Shown piece after piece: positions 48,713-59,584 of a stretch of 64,000 nucleotides of DNA. The position numbers and the translations under genes are program-made. The stretch's first letter is position 1. Each line of letters begins with the position of its first letter. The notes under the pieces were generated by a model. It did no database searches. It was given only the letters and a program-made list of their open reading frames with translations, and was not told the DNA's origin. The stretch is from positions 49,183,896 to 49,247,895 of the forward strand of contig CM030366.1 of the NCBI GenBank assembly GCA_017893485.1, read 5' to 3'. Source of the DNA: Hemerocallis citrina. Taxonomy: Eukaryota > Streptophyta > Magnoliopsida > Asparagales > Asphodelaceae.

Positions 48713-48824
48713 CTGTTATCTGTCTGAACCCTGAGTATACAGCCCTATATGATCCCCTACGAAATCTCAAACGGAATTGGTTTGAATGTAGCAACCATGT
48801 GATAAAATTATGGCGCATGTCGTG

Positions 48825-49414
48825 TGATATGGCTAAAAATGGGGTTAAATCGGAGCCTTCCAAATCGGGCACGAATCTTAAAGCATAGGGATAAAATGGT
48901 AATTTCACCTACTAACGGATCTGAAATGGGTACTGGATCTCCTCCCCAAAGATCCAATAACCCACGAACGGATCTACCTCAACTGGGTGCGGGTTGCAAC
49001 CCGCAGCAAACCCGGTCCAGCAGGATAGAATTAGGGTTTCTGATTAATCCAAATCAATGGCCCTGATTCATATCTATCCTCTCACTGGGAATTAGGGATT
49101 ACATTCCTTATCTGTCCACAGGGATTACATTCCTAATCTGATCCCTAAGGCGACTATAAATACCCCCATCCATCACCATTAAGAGGTAATCAATCTTTTG
49201 CCAATTTACGCTCTTTCATAATCATTCCTGATTACTGACTTGAGCGTCGGAGGGTGCGTCGCTGGGATCAACCCCGGTGTCTCGTACTTTTTGCAGGTGA
49301 ACGGTGGGAGTCAGCGGTCAAACTCCAGCGGAACAGGTTCAGGTTTGCTATTCAAGTTTTTCAAGAATCCACAAATACTATCTGTTTGCCCCCACACTAG
49401 ACTTAGCAGTAACA
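48825..49414 (+). mobile_element. Tat-family solo LTR, TSD TCGTG, inside LTR G
   Basis: TGATATGGCTAAAAAT..TTAGCAGTAACA, 590 bp, flanked by TCGTG (48820-48824, 49415-49419). Removing it restores the sequence seen at the same place in LTR B (GTGCTACCTAGATAGTAAT). It is a near-identical inverse match to the Tat 3' LTR at 50335-50926. It has TATAAATACCCCC at 49156 and the 16-bp palindrome GCGGGTTGCAACCCGC at 48989-49004. Confidence 0.92.
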
Positions 49415-50181
49415 TCGTGCTACCTAGATAGTAATCACACAAGACTTACATAAATCTGAATCTGTTTCTGAATCTGAATCTGTTATATGGAAATCTATTA
49501 TCTGAGTATCTGATTACCTGACACATCTGAAATCTGTTACCTGATTACCTGACATATCTATTATCTGACACTTGACACTTAACACTGGAGACATATGCTA
49601 GGATACCATATTAGTTGAATTCTGTCATACCATGCTAGGTCTGTTTCTGATAGTAGTTAGATCTGTTTAGTTTTTCCCATGTGCTTGTATCCTACTCTAT
49701 TTGTGACCCGCGACTTGCAATTGACGGATACTTGTGTTTTCTCTTTTTCTCTTTCCTGCATTCGATGAATTGCAGATTATGGAGAACAGGTTCAAGGCGA
49801 TGGCGGAGACTTGAAGTATTAGTTGCTTTTGATTATTATTATTATCTTTTGTATCGTGATAGAACAATATTTTGTATTCATGAGACTTGGAATATTCTTG
49901 TATTTTGAGACTTGGATATTATTAGTACTTAGGGCGATGTGACCCAGGATATTTGTTTTTCCAGACTCTGTTTTATTTGAGAATTTGTATTTGGTTTCAA
50001 GTAAATTCCTGTTGGTAATTTGTTGCAAGTATTCATGAATGGTTGTGCTTTTGCTTCCGACTCTGATAAATTCTGTGATGTGTTGCAAAGATTTCTGAAA
50101 CAGCTTATGGATGATTAAAATCATTCGCTGGACTTTTGTTACGTACTCGTATTTCGTATTTTTGGGAAGCGGGGCGTGACA

Positions 50182-50334
50182 TTAAAGGTGATGAATCAGT
50201 TGCATCATCTTCAATTAATGTTGGTGAAGATAGAAATTCATCAAATGCACCATGCATGGATTCTTCAATAGTCAATATTGATTTGTTGAAAATCCTATAT
50301 GCCTTACTCCTATTTGAGTATCCTATAAAGATAC
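50182..50334 (-). pseudogene. Copia integrase C-terminal fragment
   Basis: Minus-strand GYSNRSKAYRIFNKSILTIE and ESMHGAFDEFLSS match the end of copia integrase before RT. The piece is bounded right by the Tat LTR (50335) and left by LTR G, and continues at 46151. The Glu/Ser linker then leads into RT. Confidence 0.82.
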
Positions 50335-50926
50335 TGTTACCGCTAAATCTGGTGTGGGGGCAAACAGATAGTATTTGTGGATTCTTGGAAAACTTGAATA
50401 GCAAGCCTGAAACCTGTTCCACCGGAGTTTGACCGTTGACTCCCGCCGTTCACCTACAAAAAGTGCGAGACACCGGGGTTGATCCCGGCGATGCACCCTC
50501 CGACGCTCAAGTCAGTAATCACGAATGATTATGAAAGAGCGTAAATTGGCAAAAGATTGATTACCTCTTAATGGTGATGGATGGGGGTATTTATAGCGCC
50601 TTAGGGATCAGATTAGGAATGTAAACCCTGTGGACAGATAAGGAATGTAATCCCTAATTCCCAGTGAGAGGATAGATATGAATCAGGGACCGTTGATTTG
50701 GATTGATCAGAAACCCTAATTCTAACCTGCTGGACCGGGTTTGCTGCGGGTTGCAACCCGCACCCAGTTGAGGTGGATCCGTTCGTGGGTTATTGGATCT
50801 TTGGGGAGGAGATCCAGTACCCATTTCAGGCCCGTTAGTAGGTGAAATTACCATTTTATCCCTAGGCTTCAAGATTCGTGCCCGATTTGGACGACTCCGA
50901 TTTAACCCCTATTTTTAGCCATATCA
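50335..50926 (-). repeat. Tat 3' LTR
   Basis: 592 bp, plus-strand TGTTACCGCTAAATC..TTTTTAGCCATATCA, bounded on the element side by a purine tract. It has a minus-strand TATAAATACCCCC near 50595 and the palindrome GCGGGTTGCAACCCGC at 50746-50761. Confidence 0.9.
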
Positions 50927-50942
50927 CGAGCCCCCCACTCCT
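50927..50942 (-). other. Tat polypurine tract
   Basis: Minus strand AGGAGTGGGGGGCTCG ends at the LTR start. The following 50943-51350 shows no gene or repeat that I can identify. Confidence 0.82.
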
Positions 50943-51359
50943 GAAGACTGAGTTTGATCAATCTTTGAGGAGTAGTTTTACAGTTTTAATGGCAGGCGGA
51001 GTTGTATCGGAGTCCAAATGGATGGTTTGGAATCTTTGTAGGAGACAGTATGGTGATTTTTCAAGCTGGTTGCGCTCTAAGTTGTTTTTTAGCTCTTCTG
51101 GACATTAGATAATTTTCATCTATTTTTTCAGAATATTTACTTAATTTTTGCAAAGTGGCGATTCATCGTTCGGGGGTCTTAATAAATGGTCCTAGGCAAT
51201 AATTATTTACTCGGGGGCTCAAAAATATTTCCCCGACTTTATAATTATTTTCTAGGATTTTTAATTAATTTTACCAAATTTTTAATCATTTTTTTCGCAA
51301 TTTTTAAATAAATAAAATGATTTTAATAAATAAAAACTAATTTTAAATACCAAATTATG

Positions 51360-53095
51360 GCGTGGCGCGATCTGGACCGTTGATCTTGTGAGGGCACGAT
51401 ATTCTGAAAGGTCAGATGGACACGGTCGCTCGGCAGCAATTTCTCCGCTTCTGATGGTCGGATGGGCACTTGCTCGAATCCGAGCGAAGTGGCTTGGTTT
51501 TTCTCTCACGCGAGTGGCTCGAATCGCTAGTCGCTCGGCTCGGAATTCCGAGTAACGTGGAGCGATCTGAGCCGTCGGATCTCGGTGCGAATCTCGAGGC
51601 GGGCACAGTTCCCATGAAAATACTATCTTGTCGTTTAGTGAACGTGGCGTAATCTAGACCGTTCATCATCTCAGGCACGACTTTCGCAGTGATCCAACGG
51701 TTGGAGACTCTCGGTAGCATTTTTCTTCACTTTCGAGGGTCGGATTGGCACTTGCTCGGAATCCGAGTGAAGTGGCTCGGTTTTTCCCCTGCGCGAGTGG
51801 CTCGGATCGCTAGTCGCTCGGCTCGGAGTTCCGAGTGACGTGGAGCGATCTGAGCCGTCGGATCTCGGTGCGAATCTCGAGGTAGGCGCAGTTTTCAAGA
51901 AAATACTATCTTGTCGTGTAGTGGTGCTGGCACGATCTGGGCCATCCGATCGAAATCTTACGCGAATGTTGAGGGGAAAGTCATTTTTCTCCAATTCAAA
52001 GCTCGGATTGGCACTTGCTCGGAATCCGAGTGGAGTGGCTCGGTTCTTTAGGTCGGATCGCCTATCGCTCGGTTTTTGGTTCGGAGGGACGTAGGGCGAT
52101 CAGAGCCGTTGGATGATGGCACAGATCTCGAGACTAGCTCAGTTTCCAAGAAAACACTATCTTATCGTGTAGTGGTGCTGGCATGATCTGAGTCGTCTGA
52201 TCGAAATCTTACGCGAATTTTGTGGGGAAAGTCATTTTTCTCCAATTCGTGGCTCGGATTGGCACTTGCTCAGAATCCGAGCTATCCTCTTTGTTGTGGA
52301 GGTCGGATCGCCTGTCGCTCAGATTTTGGTTCCGAGGGACGTGGGGCGATCCTAGCCGTTAGATGATGGCACAGATCTCGATGCTAGGCTCAGTTCCCAA
52401 GAAAACACTATCTTGTCGTGTAGTGGCGCTGGCATGATCTGAGCTGTCTGATCGAAATCTTACGTGAATTTTGAGGGGAAAGTCGTTTTTCTCCAATTCG
52501 TGGCTCGGATTGGCACTTGCTCGGAATCCGAGCTATCCTCTTTGTTGTGGAGGTCGGATCGCCTGTCGCTTGGATTTTGGTTCCGAGGGACGTGGGGCGA
52601 TCCTAGCCGTTGGATGATGGCACAGATCTCGAAGCTGGCTCAGTTCCCAAGAAAACACTATCTTGTCGTGTCGTGGCGCTGGCATGATCTGAGCCGTCTG
52701 ATCGAAATCTTACGCGAATTTTGTGGGGAAAGTCGTTTTTCTCCAATTCGTGGCTCGGTTTGGCACTTGCTCGAAATCCGAGCTATCCTCTTTGTTATGG
52801 AGGACGGATCGCCTGTCGCTCGGATTTTGGTTCCGAGGGACGTGGGGCGATCCTAGCCGTTGGATGATGGCACAGATCTCGATGCTCGCTCAGTTCCCAA
52901 GAAAACACTATCTTATCGTGTAGTGGCGCTGGCATAATCTGAGCCGTCTGATCGAAATCTTACGCGAATTTTGTGGGGAAAGTCGTTTTTCTCCAATTCG
53001 TGGTTCGGATTGGCACTTACTCGGATTCCGAGCTATCCTCTTTGTTGTGGAGGTCGGATCGCCTGTCGCTCGGATTTTGATTCCGGGAGCGCCGA
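51360..53095. repeat. ~250-bp tandem repeat array in the Tat 3' region
   Basis: About seven units. The phrase CACTATCTT(G/A)TCGTGTAGTGG recurs at 51908, 52157, 52407, 52657 and 52907, a period of 249-250 bp, with an older, longer (~285-bp) unit before. Units contain GGCTCGGATTGGCACTTGCT and GATGATGGCACAGATCTCGA. Downstream regions of Tat/Ogre elements are known to seed satellite DNA. The short ORFs in it are a by-product of the repeat. Confidence 0.92.
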
Positions 53096-53239
53096 GCGGT
53101 TTTACTTGTATCGAAACGTTGCTTCCTTTGCCAACAGTTGCCGCTCTTCGTTGCTTAGTTGTTTGGGCTTTTGTAACGCTTCAAGGGTGGCCCAAAAATT
53201 GCATCCTTACGTTACAAAGCCCAAGAGGCGTCTCTTTTA

Positions 53240-53280
53240 CTATAAGTTTTTCACCCCCTCAACACTTAACCTCGTTTCTC
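53240..53280 (+). promoter_or_regulatory. Putative promoter of the antisense ORF
   Basis: CTATAAGTTTTTCACCCC (TATA at 53240-53247) lies ~195 bp before the ATG at 53437, on the strand opposite to gag-pol and right after the 250-bp array. Confidence 0.45.
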
Positions 53281-53436
53281 ACTTTTACTTTCTCACTCTT
53301 GGTTTCACTTCTTAGCGAAGTTTTTTGCTCTTGGGTGGTGCTGCTAGCTGTCGCGGCAAGGTGTTTTAGGCTCCGGCGATCTTTTCTGGCCGTACTAGTC
53401 ACTTCAAGGTCAGTCTCTCTCCTCATATTTGTAAAA

Positions 53437-55693
53437 ATGGTTAAGTTTTCTTCCACGGACGAGACCCCCTCCTCAGACCTAGGCGTCAGCCGATCGGTGA
53501 GGCCGAGCAAGGGTAAAGGGAAGGAGGTCGTCGAGCCGACCGAAGAGACAATGGTCAGGCCAAGTACAGATGAGGAGCTTGCCGAGCCTCTCCAAGAAGT
53601 AATGGTCCGAGCCAGCAAGGGCAAGGGGGTGGTGATGATAATCGAGGACCCGAAGACTGCAGGGGAGTTGGGTCGGCAACCGAGTGTCTTGTCTAGTGTT
53701 GGCGGTGTGCGGAGTTACTCTGGTGATTTGCTGGAGAAGGTGACGCAGGGCACCGCCAAGTCGATTGAGGAGAATGAGCCGAGGGACACTTCTGAGGTAG
53801 ATCATATTTCCTCGATCTTAACCGAGGCGGATTTACATCGGATTCGGAGTGGGTTCCGGATCCATGCGGAGTATGCCCTCCTTCTCCCCGGCCCTGGCAT
53901 CCGAGCATGCACGTCTTCTTCGATCGACGTTTGCATATTCCCCGCCGACGCTCTGCATGCCGGTCTTCGGCTGCCATTGCACCCTTTCATCATCGAGATA
54001 CTGCAATGGTACGGCTTGAGCCCGGCCCAGTGGATGCCGAACACTTGGCAGCACGTGATGGCCTTCACTCTTCAATGCCAGGAGGTCGGCGCGTAGCCCT
54101 CGATGTTCCTACTGCGAAGCATCTACCAACCCTGCCAGATGAACAAGAACGAGCAGAGGTACTATCTCTCGCCGAGGAAGGGCGTGAAGCTTATCGAGAA
54201 CCCGGACTCGATCAAGCACTGGAAGGAGAAGTATTTCCTCGTCCGGGCTCCCGTGCCGTGGGGCATCCCGACAGCGTGGCTGAGGGATGGGGTTCCAAAA
54301 CGGGCAAAGAAGGAGCCCGTGCTCAGCAACGAGGAGGCGGAGATTGTAGAAAAGCTCCTCGGTCTTCCAACCCTCAACTACAAGGACATTACTGAGGAGG
54401 TCCTATTCCGAGGGGGTCTCAGTCCGATCGACCCCAGTACGCTTCTCTTTTTCTTTTTTTTGCTTTGTCTTTGAGTTTTGAAAATTTTCTAACTTTTTTT
54501 GCTCGGTGTTTGCAGAAACTCCCGGCATGGACTACAAAGGTCTGATGGCCAAGGCCCGGGCGGCTAAGGAGCTGGAGACGAGGAAGAGAAAAAGGACCGT
54601 GTCCGGGCCTCAAGGTGGCCGAGCGCCCAAGATCCCCTCGGTCTCTCCGACCGCCGAGCGGCAGGTTAACGAGGCTCCTCCGTTCGAGTCCGATCATGGC
54701 CTCGTCGTGCCGTCCGCCCCACCTACCTCGGATGCGCCGACCCCAACGGCGCGAATAGATGCTCTTGGGTCTTCAGGCGGAGCGTTCAACATTAGCGCGG
54801 CACTGGCTCTCGATGTCCTGCCCCTCACTGCCGAGGCGGAGGCAATCCTGACCGAGGAGCACAAGCGCATCTTCGTCCCCGATTGGCGGGTGATGAAGGT
54901 CGACGAGTTCTTAGGGGACGGCAACATCTGCATGCAGGCGGTGAAGCACCTGCCGACCCCTAAAGACCGAGCGGCGCTTAAGGCGGGCGAAGTTGGTGAT
55001 GCCGCGATGCAGATTGCTCGGAACACCATGTCGGTAAGTACTAGAGGATTTTCTTCAAAATTTTTCCAAGTTTTTGCACTCGTGCTTAACTGCTTTTTGT
55101 ATGGCTTGCAGACCCTCTGCCACTTCAATTACTTGCTCGAGGAGTTCGCGAGCAAGGAAAAGGAGATGACTATTCTGAACGACTGGGAACGATCGGAGCG
55201 GTCTAAGGCGGTGAAACAGCTGGAGGCCGAGCAGGTGCATTCCGCTTTGCTCGAGGCCGAAGTTGCCGACCTAAGGGCTAAGCTTGCCGAGGCGCTGAGG
55301 AGCTTGGCCGCCGAGGCTTCCAAGGTCGAGACCCTGGAAAAGGAGACGGCTCGACTCGAAGAGGAGCTGTCAAAGGCCCTGAAGGTGTCGGAGGAGGCCC
55401 TGAGCGATCATGCGTTGAAGGTGGCGGCCGCGGAGCAGGCGGTTCAGGACGAAGCCGAGGCTCACATGTTGACCAACATGGAGGAGGCATACGGCTGAGC
55501 GCTGAAGCATATCGCCGCTCGGAATCCCAGATTTGACGTATCGTCCTACTACTTCTACGACCCCGTAGAGGGTGAGGAAGAGCTGCCCCTGGCCGAGCTC
55601 GCTCCGAGGCAAGAGGTCGAAGACTCTGAGGATGAGGGGGGCGCCGAGCGTGCGATTGTACCCATGTCGAACGATGATGAGGTCGACCCCTGA
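53437..55693 (+). pseudogene. Tat antisense ORF (gypsy-type 'Transposase_28'-like protein), three exons
   Basis: ATG at 53437 (MVKFSSTDETPSSDLG) starts a Lys/Glu-rich N-part, then the family core GLRLPLHPFIIEILQWYGLS, PNTWQHVMAFTLQ and, after an in-frame TAG at 54094-54096, RYYLSPRKGVKLIENP and WKEKYFLVR. Intron 1 is 54437-54515 (CCCA|GTACGC..TTTGCAG), intron 2 is 55034-55111 (TCG|GTAAGT..TTGCAG); both keep the frame. Exon 3 is a long Glu/Ala/Leu-rich coiled coil, with an in-frame TGA at 55496-55498, ending at TGA 55693. It resembles the 'putative gypsy type transposon' domain found in additional ORFs of Tat elements. Role unknown. Nearly intact apart from the two stops. Confidence 0.75.
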
Positions 55694-55915
55694 CTTTGTC
55701 GTCTCTTCTCATTTTCTTTTTCTTCTTTTTTGTAATGCCTAACTGCAGACTGGCCATCGCTTTTTGTAAATCTTGGACTTTTAATGAAACGGTTTCCTTC
55801 TTGGTGTTTTGGCTGAATATTACGAAATTTCGCAAAGTGTTCAACTCTTTTTGCTCGGATTGTGTCCTTAAGTATTAAAGACTTCTTTTGATATTGCTCC
55901 ACTTTTCAGGTTGAG

Positions 55916-56690
55916 TTGGGTCTGATTACTGAGGTCTCCCATCTTCGTACTGAGCTGAAGAAAACGAAGCGGGCTCTTTCTCGCAGTTGGGATAAAGCGT
56001 TTTATGACTTCTTGAAATTGGAGGACATCAGAGCAACTGCGAGAGGGTATTTTCGCGAGTTGAGGCAACTGCGGAAGCAATCTCGAGAGACTCGTCTCGA
56101 AGGCGAGATAGAGTTGCTTCGTAAGGAGCTCTTCGATGTCGACCAAAGGAATAGCGAACTACTGGCAGAGATTCGTCATTTGGATGTAACGGTGAAAGAA
56201 CACTCGGCGGAGGAAGAGGAGTTAGCTTCGAGGGTGGGGAAGTTGATGTCCGAGCGCGATGAGTTGACTGCAAGAATTGACAAACTGAGGAGGATCACGA
56301 TCGACAGGGGTATCGAAGTGACACATTTCCGTCGTATTGTGGCCGATAGCACTAACATCGCAGGCTCGTCTAAACTTCCCCGTTTCAAAGTATCGGCGGA
56401 AGACAATATTCTGAGAGATAGGATTGTCGAGCTAGAGTAGGAGATTGCAACGCTGAAACCTCAGCCCGTAAGGACCAATGTTCGTAGTACGTCGTGTACA
56501 CGAGAAGAAAGCAAAAGAGGAATCTCATTCTACGAACTTGCAACTCGTTCGCCTGCCATTAGGAGGAGCCCAGCTGACGCTCAGAGTGGTGTAGCTATTT
56601 CGTCTAGTGGTGCCTCGGTTTGGGCCACAGCTAGAATCAGCGGCGAAGAGGGGTCGCGCTTCGCTGGTTTAGGTCGAGCTCAGAGGTAAG
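55916..56690 (+). pseudogene. Second antisense coiled-coil ORF of the Tat element
   Basis: A TTTTCAG acceptor-like site (about 55909) leads to GLITEVSHLRTELKKTKRAL, then FRELRQLRKQSRETRLEGEI, LLRKELFDVDQRNSELLAEI and ERDELTARIDKLRRI, strongly heptad-like. TAG at 56438-56440; the frame stays open after it to about 56688 (IATLKPQPVRTNVRS..). An AATAAA-type signal (about 56818) follows. It may be the last exon of the 53437 gene, since the intervening 55694-55910 is T-rich and ends like an intron, or a separate ORF. Likely a structural or interaction segment. Confidence 0.5.
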
Positions 56691-56933
56691 GCGACGCCGC
56701 CCTCGTGTGTCTCTGAACCGAAGCGTTCCCCTTCCAAAGAAGTGCTAGACAAGTTGTATTATGCTCTTCAAGTTATTGTAAAAATCTGTTGTAGTGTCAG
56801 TCCTGTTTGGGCTCTTAATAAAAAGTTCGTTTTGCTTCTGATGTTTGAATGTTGCATTGGCTGGTATTAGTTTAAGTATAACTCCTCCAACTTTTGACCA
56901 CTACTCAAAATCAGAAGCAAATCTTCCTTCTTA

Positions 56934-58280
56934 TGGGCGAACCACTTTTGGCTTGCTTAATAGCGAGCTTGAGAAGTGGAGTCGAGCCAAGTGTTGGACT
57001 CCGAACTCGTCATTAGAGTTTGGTCAACGGTTGTGGGAGCAATTCCGAATGGCAAACCCCTTCTAGCCCGCTTAAGAGCGAGCTTGCGAAGAGGAGTTGA
57101 GCCAAGTGTTGGACTCCGAACTAGTCATTAGAGTTTGTTCAAAGGTTGTGGGAGCAATTCCGAATGGCGAACCCCTTCTAGCCCGCTTAAGAGTGAGCTT
57201 GCGAAGAGGAGTCGAGCCAAGTGTTGGACTCCGAACTCGTCGTTAGAGTTTGTTCAATTGTTGTGGGAGCAATTCCGAATGGCGAACCCCTTCTAGCCCG
57301 CTTAAGAGCGAGTTTGCGAAGAGGAGTCGAGCCAAGTGTTGGACTCCGAACTCGTCGTTAGAGTTTGTTCAACGGTTGTAGGAGCAATTCCGAATGGCGA
57401 ACCCCTTCTAGCTCGCTTAAGAGCGAGCTTGCAAAGAGGAGTCGAGTCAAGTGTTGGACTCCGAACTCGTCGTTAAAGTTTGTTCAACAGTTGAGGGAGC
57501 AATTCCGAATGGCGAACCCCTTCTAGCCCGCTTAAGAGCGAGCTTGCGAAGAGGAGTCGAGCCAAGTGTTGGACTCCGAACTCGTCGTTAGAGTTTGTTC
57601 AACGGTTGTGAGAGCAATTCCGAATGGTGAACCCCTTCTAGCCCGCTTAAGAGCGAGCTTGCGAAGAGGAGTAGAGCCAAGTGTTGGACTCCGAACTCGT
57701 CGTTAGAATTTGTTCAACGATTGTGGGAGCAATTCCGAATGGCGAACCCCTTCCAGCCCGCTTAAGAGCGAGCTTGCGAAGTGGAGTCGAGCCAAGTGTT
57801 GGACTCTGAACTCGTTGTTAGAGTTTGTTCAACGGTTGTGGGAGCAATTCCGAATGGCGAACCCTTTCTAACCCGTTTAAGAGCGAGCTTGCGAAGAGGA
57901 GTCGAGCCAAGTGTTGGACTCCTAACTCGTCGTTAGAGTTTGTTCAACGATTGTGGAAGCAATTCCGAATGGCGAACCCCTTCAGCTCGCTTAAGAGCGA
58001 GCTTGCGAAGAGGAGTTGAGCCAAGTATTGGACTCTGAACTCGTCGTTAGAGTTTGTTCAACGATTGTCGGAGCAATTCCGAATGGCGAACCCCTTCTAG
58101 CTCGCTTAAGAGCGAGCTTGCAAAGAGGAGTCGAGCCAAGTGTTGGACTCCGAACTCGTCGTTAGAGTTTGTTCAACGGTTGTGGGAGCAATTCCGAATG
58201 GCGAACCCCTTCTAGCCCGCTTAAGAGAGAGCTTGCGAAGAGGAGTCGAGCCAAGTGTTGGATTCCGAACTCGTTGTTAG
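56934..58280. repeat. 115-bp tandem repeat array
   Basis: About 11.7 units. GAGCAATTCCGAATGG recurs at an exact 115-bp step (AATTC at 57041, 57156, 57271, 57386, 57501, 57616, 57731, 57846, 57961, 58075, 58190). Each unit carries GCTCGCTTAAGAGCGAGC-type inverted arms (6-bp stem) and GTTGGACTCCGAACTCGTC. It lies between integrase and the antisense ORF. Confidence 0.95.
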
Positions 58281-58453
58281 GGTGAAGAGTAAAAGCAGAG
58301 AGATACAAGCAATTTTACAAGTAAAATATGAAAAAACTTTCTCTGTTGATAACTAATAGTTGGCTGCTTCTAAGTTGCGAGCCGTTATTACATGAGAGAA
58401 ATAAAGGAAAAAATACAAGTAAAGGAGAAGAACGGTTCGACATCCCAGAATAC

Positions 58454-59584
58454 TTAGAGAGGCGTTAATGCTCTCTCTTGGTATTTCAAAAGATGATCGG
58501 CATTCCAAGTCTTGGGGATCTCTCTGCCTTCGAGGTCTTCTAGACGATATGTCCCGGGCTGAACTACTTTGGTGATCATTTAGGGTCCCTCCCAATTTGG
58601 AGCCAGTTTACCCTTCTGACCAGGAGAAGAGATTGCTAACTTTCTGAGGACTAAGTCCCCTTCTTTGAGGTCGGTAGGACGGACTCTCTTATTGTACGCC
58701 AACTCGATCCTCCTCCGATAACTCTGTTGGAGGGTTTACGCTCTTTCCCATAGCTCGTCGACCAAGTCTAAGTTTGCCCGAAGTTCTCTGGCATTCTGTT
58801 CTTCTTCGTAGGCAAGAAGGCGAGGAGAAGGTATGCCGACTTCCAATGGGATCACAGTCTCGGACCCATTCGTGAGGTTGAATGGCGACTCTCCTGTGGG
58901 GGTCCGTTTCGTAGTGCGGTAGTTCCACAGCACGTTAGGGAGCTGATCGACCCATAAGCCTTTAGAGCACTTATTCAGCCTTTTCTTAACACCGAAGAGG
59001 ATCTGTCGGTTAGCATTCTCCACTTGACCATTCGACTGTGGATGGGAGACGGATGAGAAACATTGTTGAATGGCGAGGTCTTCACATAGAGCTCGGAAGG
59101 CAGCCCCGGTAAACTGGGTTCCGTTGTCTGTTATGAGGACTCGAGGGACACCGAATCGGCAGATAACATTCTTCCAGAAGAACTGAAGTACTTTGTTCTC
59201 AGTGATTGTGGCCAAGGGCTCGGCCTCTATCTACTTCGAGAAGTAGTCGATTGCCACGACTAAGAATTTGAACTGGCCTGAAGCTGGTGGGAAAGGTCCT
59301 AGTAAATCCATCCCCCACATTGCGAAAGGGATAGGACTTGATAGGGAGGTGATTGGAGCTTGTGGGAGGCGACAGATGTTGGAGTATTTTTCACAAGAGC
59401 TGCATTGCCGAACGTGTAGTTCGGCATCTTTTAGGGGAGTGGGCCAAAAGTATCCATAATTCAACACTTTGCAGGTTAGGGATCTGGACCCTGAGTGTGC
59501 CCCGCCGATGCTTTCGTAGAGCTCTTGCAGAGCGTAATCGGCTTGTTCTGGGGAGAGGCATCTCAAATAAGGTCTGCCGTCTAC
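58454..59584 (-). pseudogene. Tat integrase
   Basis: Same minus-strand frame as RT. HHCC module: GGAHSGSRSLTCKVL..HVRQCSSCEKYS. Catalytic core: WGMDLLGPFP (Asp), ITDNGTQFTGAAF (Asp), SNGQVENANRQIL (Glu); all three acidic residues present. Then WVDQLPNVLWNYRTTKRTPT and the GPY-like end KLAPNWEGP..ITKVVQPGTYRL, finishing at TAA 58454-58456. Stops at 59231-59233, 58736-58738 and 58580-58582 break it, with no frameshift. No chromodomain follows, as expected for Tat. Confidence 0.9.

Larger units (their letters stand above)
46152..50181 (+). mobile_element. Tekay solo LTR G, TSD TTAAA, inserted in copia pol
   Basis: TGTAACCCCTATTTTTC..GGGAAGCGGGGCGTGACA, flanked by TTAAA (46147-46151, 50182-50186). 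Removing the nested Tat solo LTR plus TSD leaves ~3.44 kb. TATA at 46568-46579; donor AAGAG|GCAAGTAAC at 47013/47014; acceptor TTGCAG|ATTATGGAGAAC at 49775. Conserved block AAGCCGGGGTTTATGGG (about 48474-48552) is followed by ~30-bp repeats with GTCTGTTTGAGATCATTTTA (48558-48712). Confidence 0.92.

Noticed and set aside
51282..53315. Several 60-130-codon ORFs on both strands
   Set aside because: Repeated fragments of the 250-bp array; frames differ between units.
53259..56406. Minus-strand ORFs opposite the Tat antisense gene (including 188 and 144 codons)
   Set aside because: Shadow frames of the plus-strand coiled-coil ORF; no domain and no continuity over the introns.
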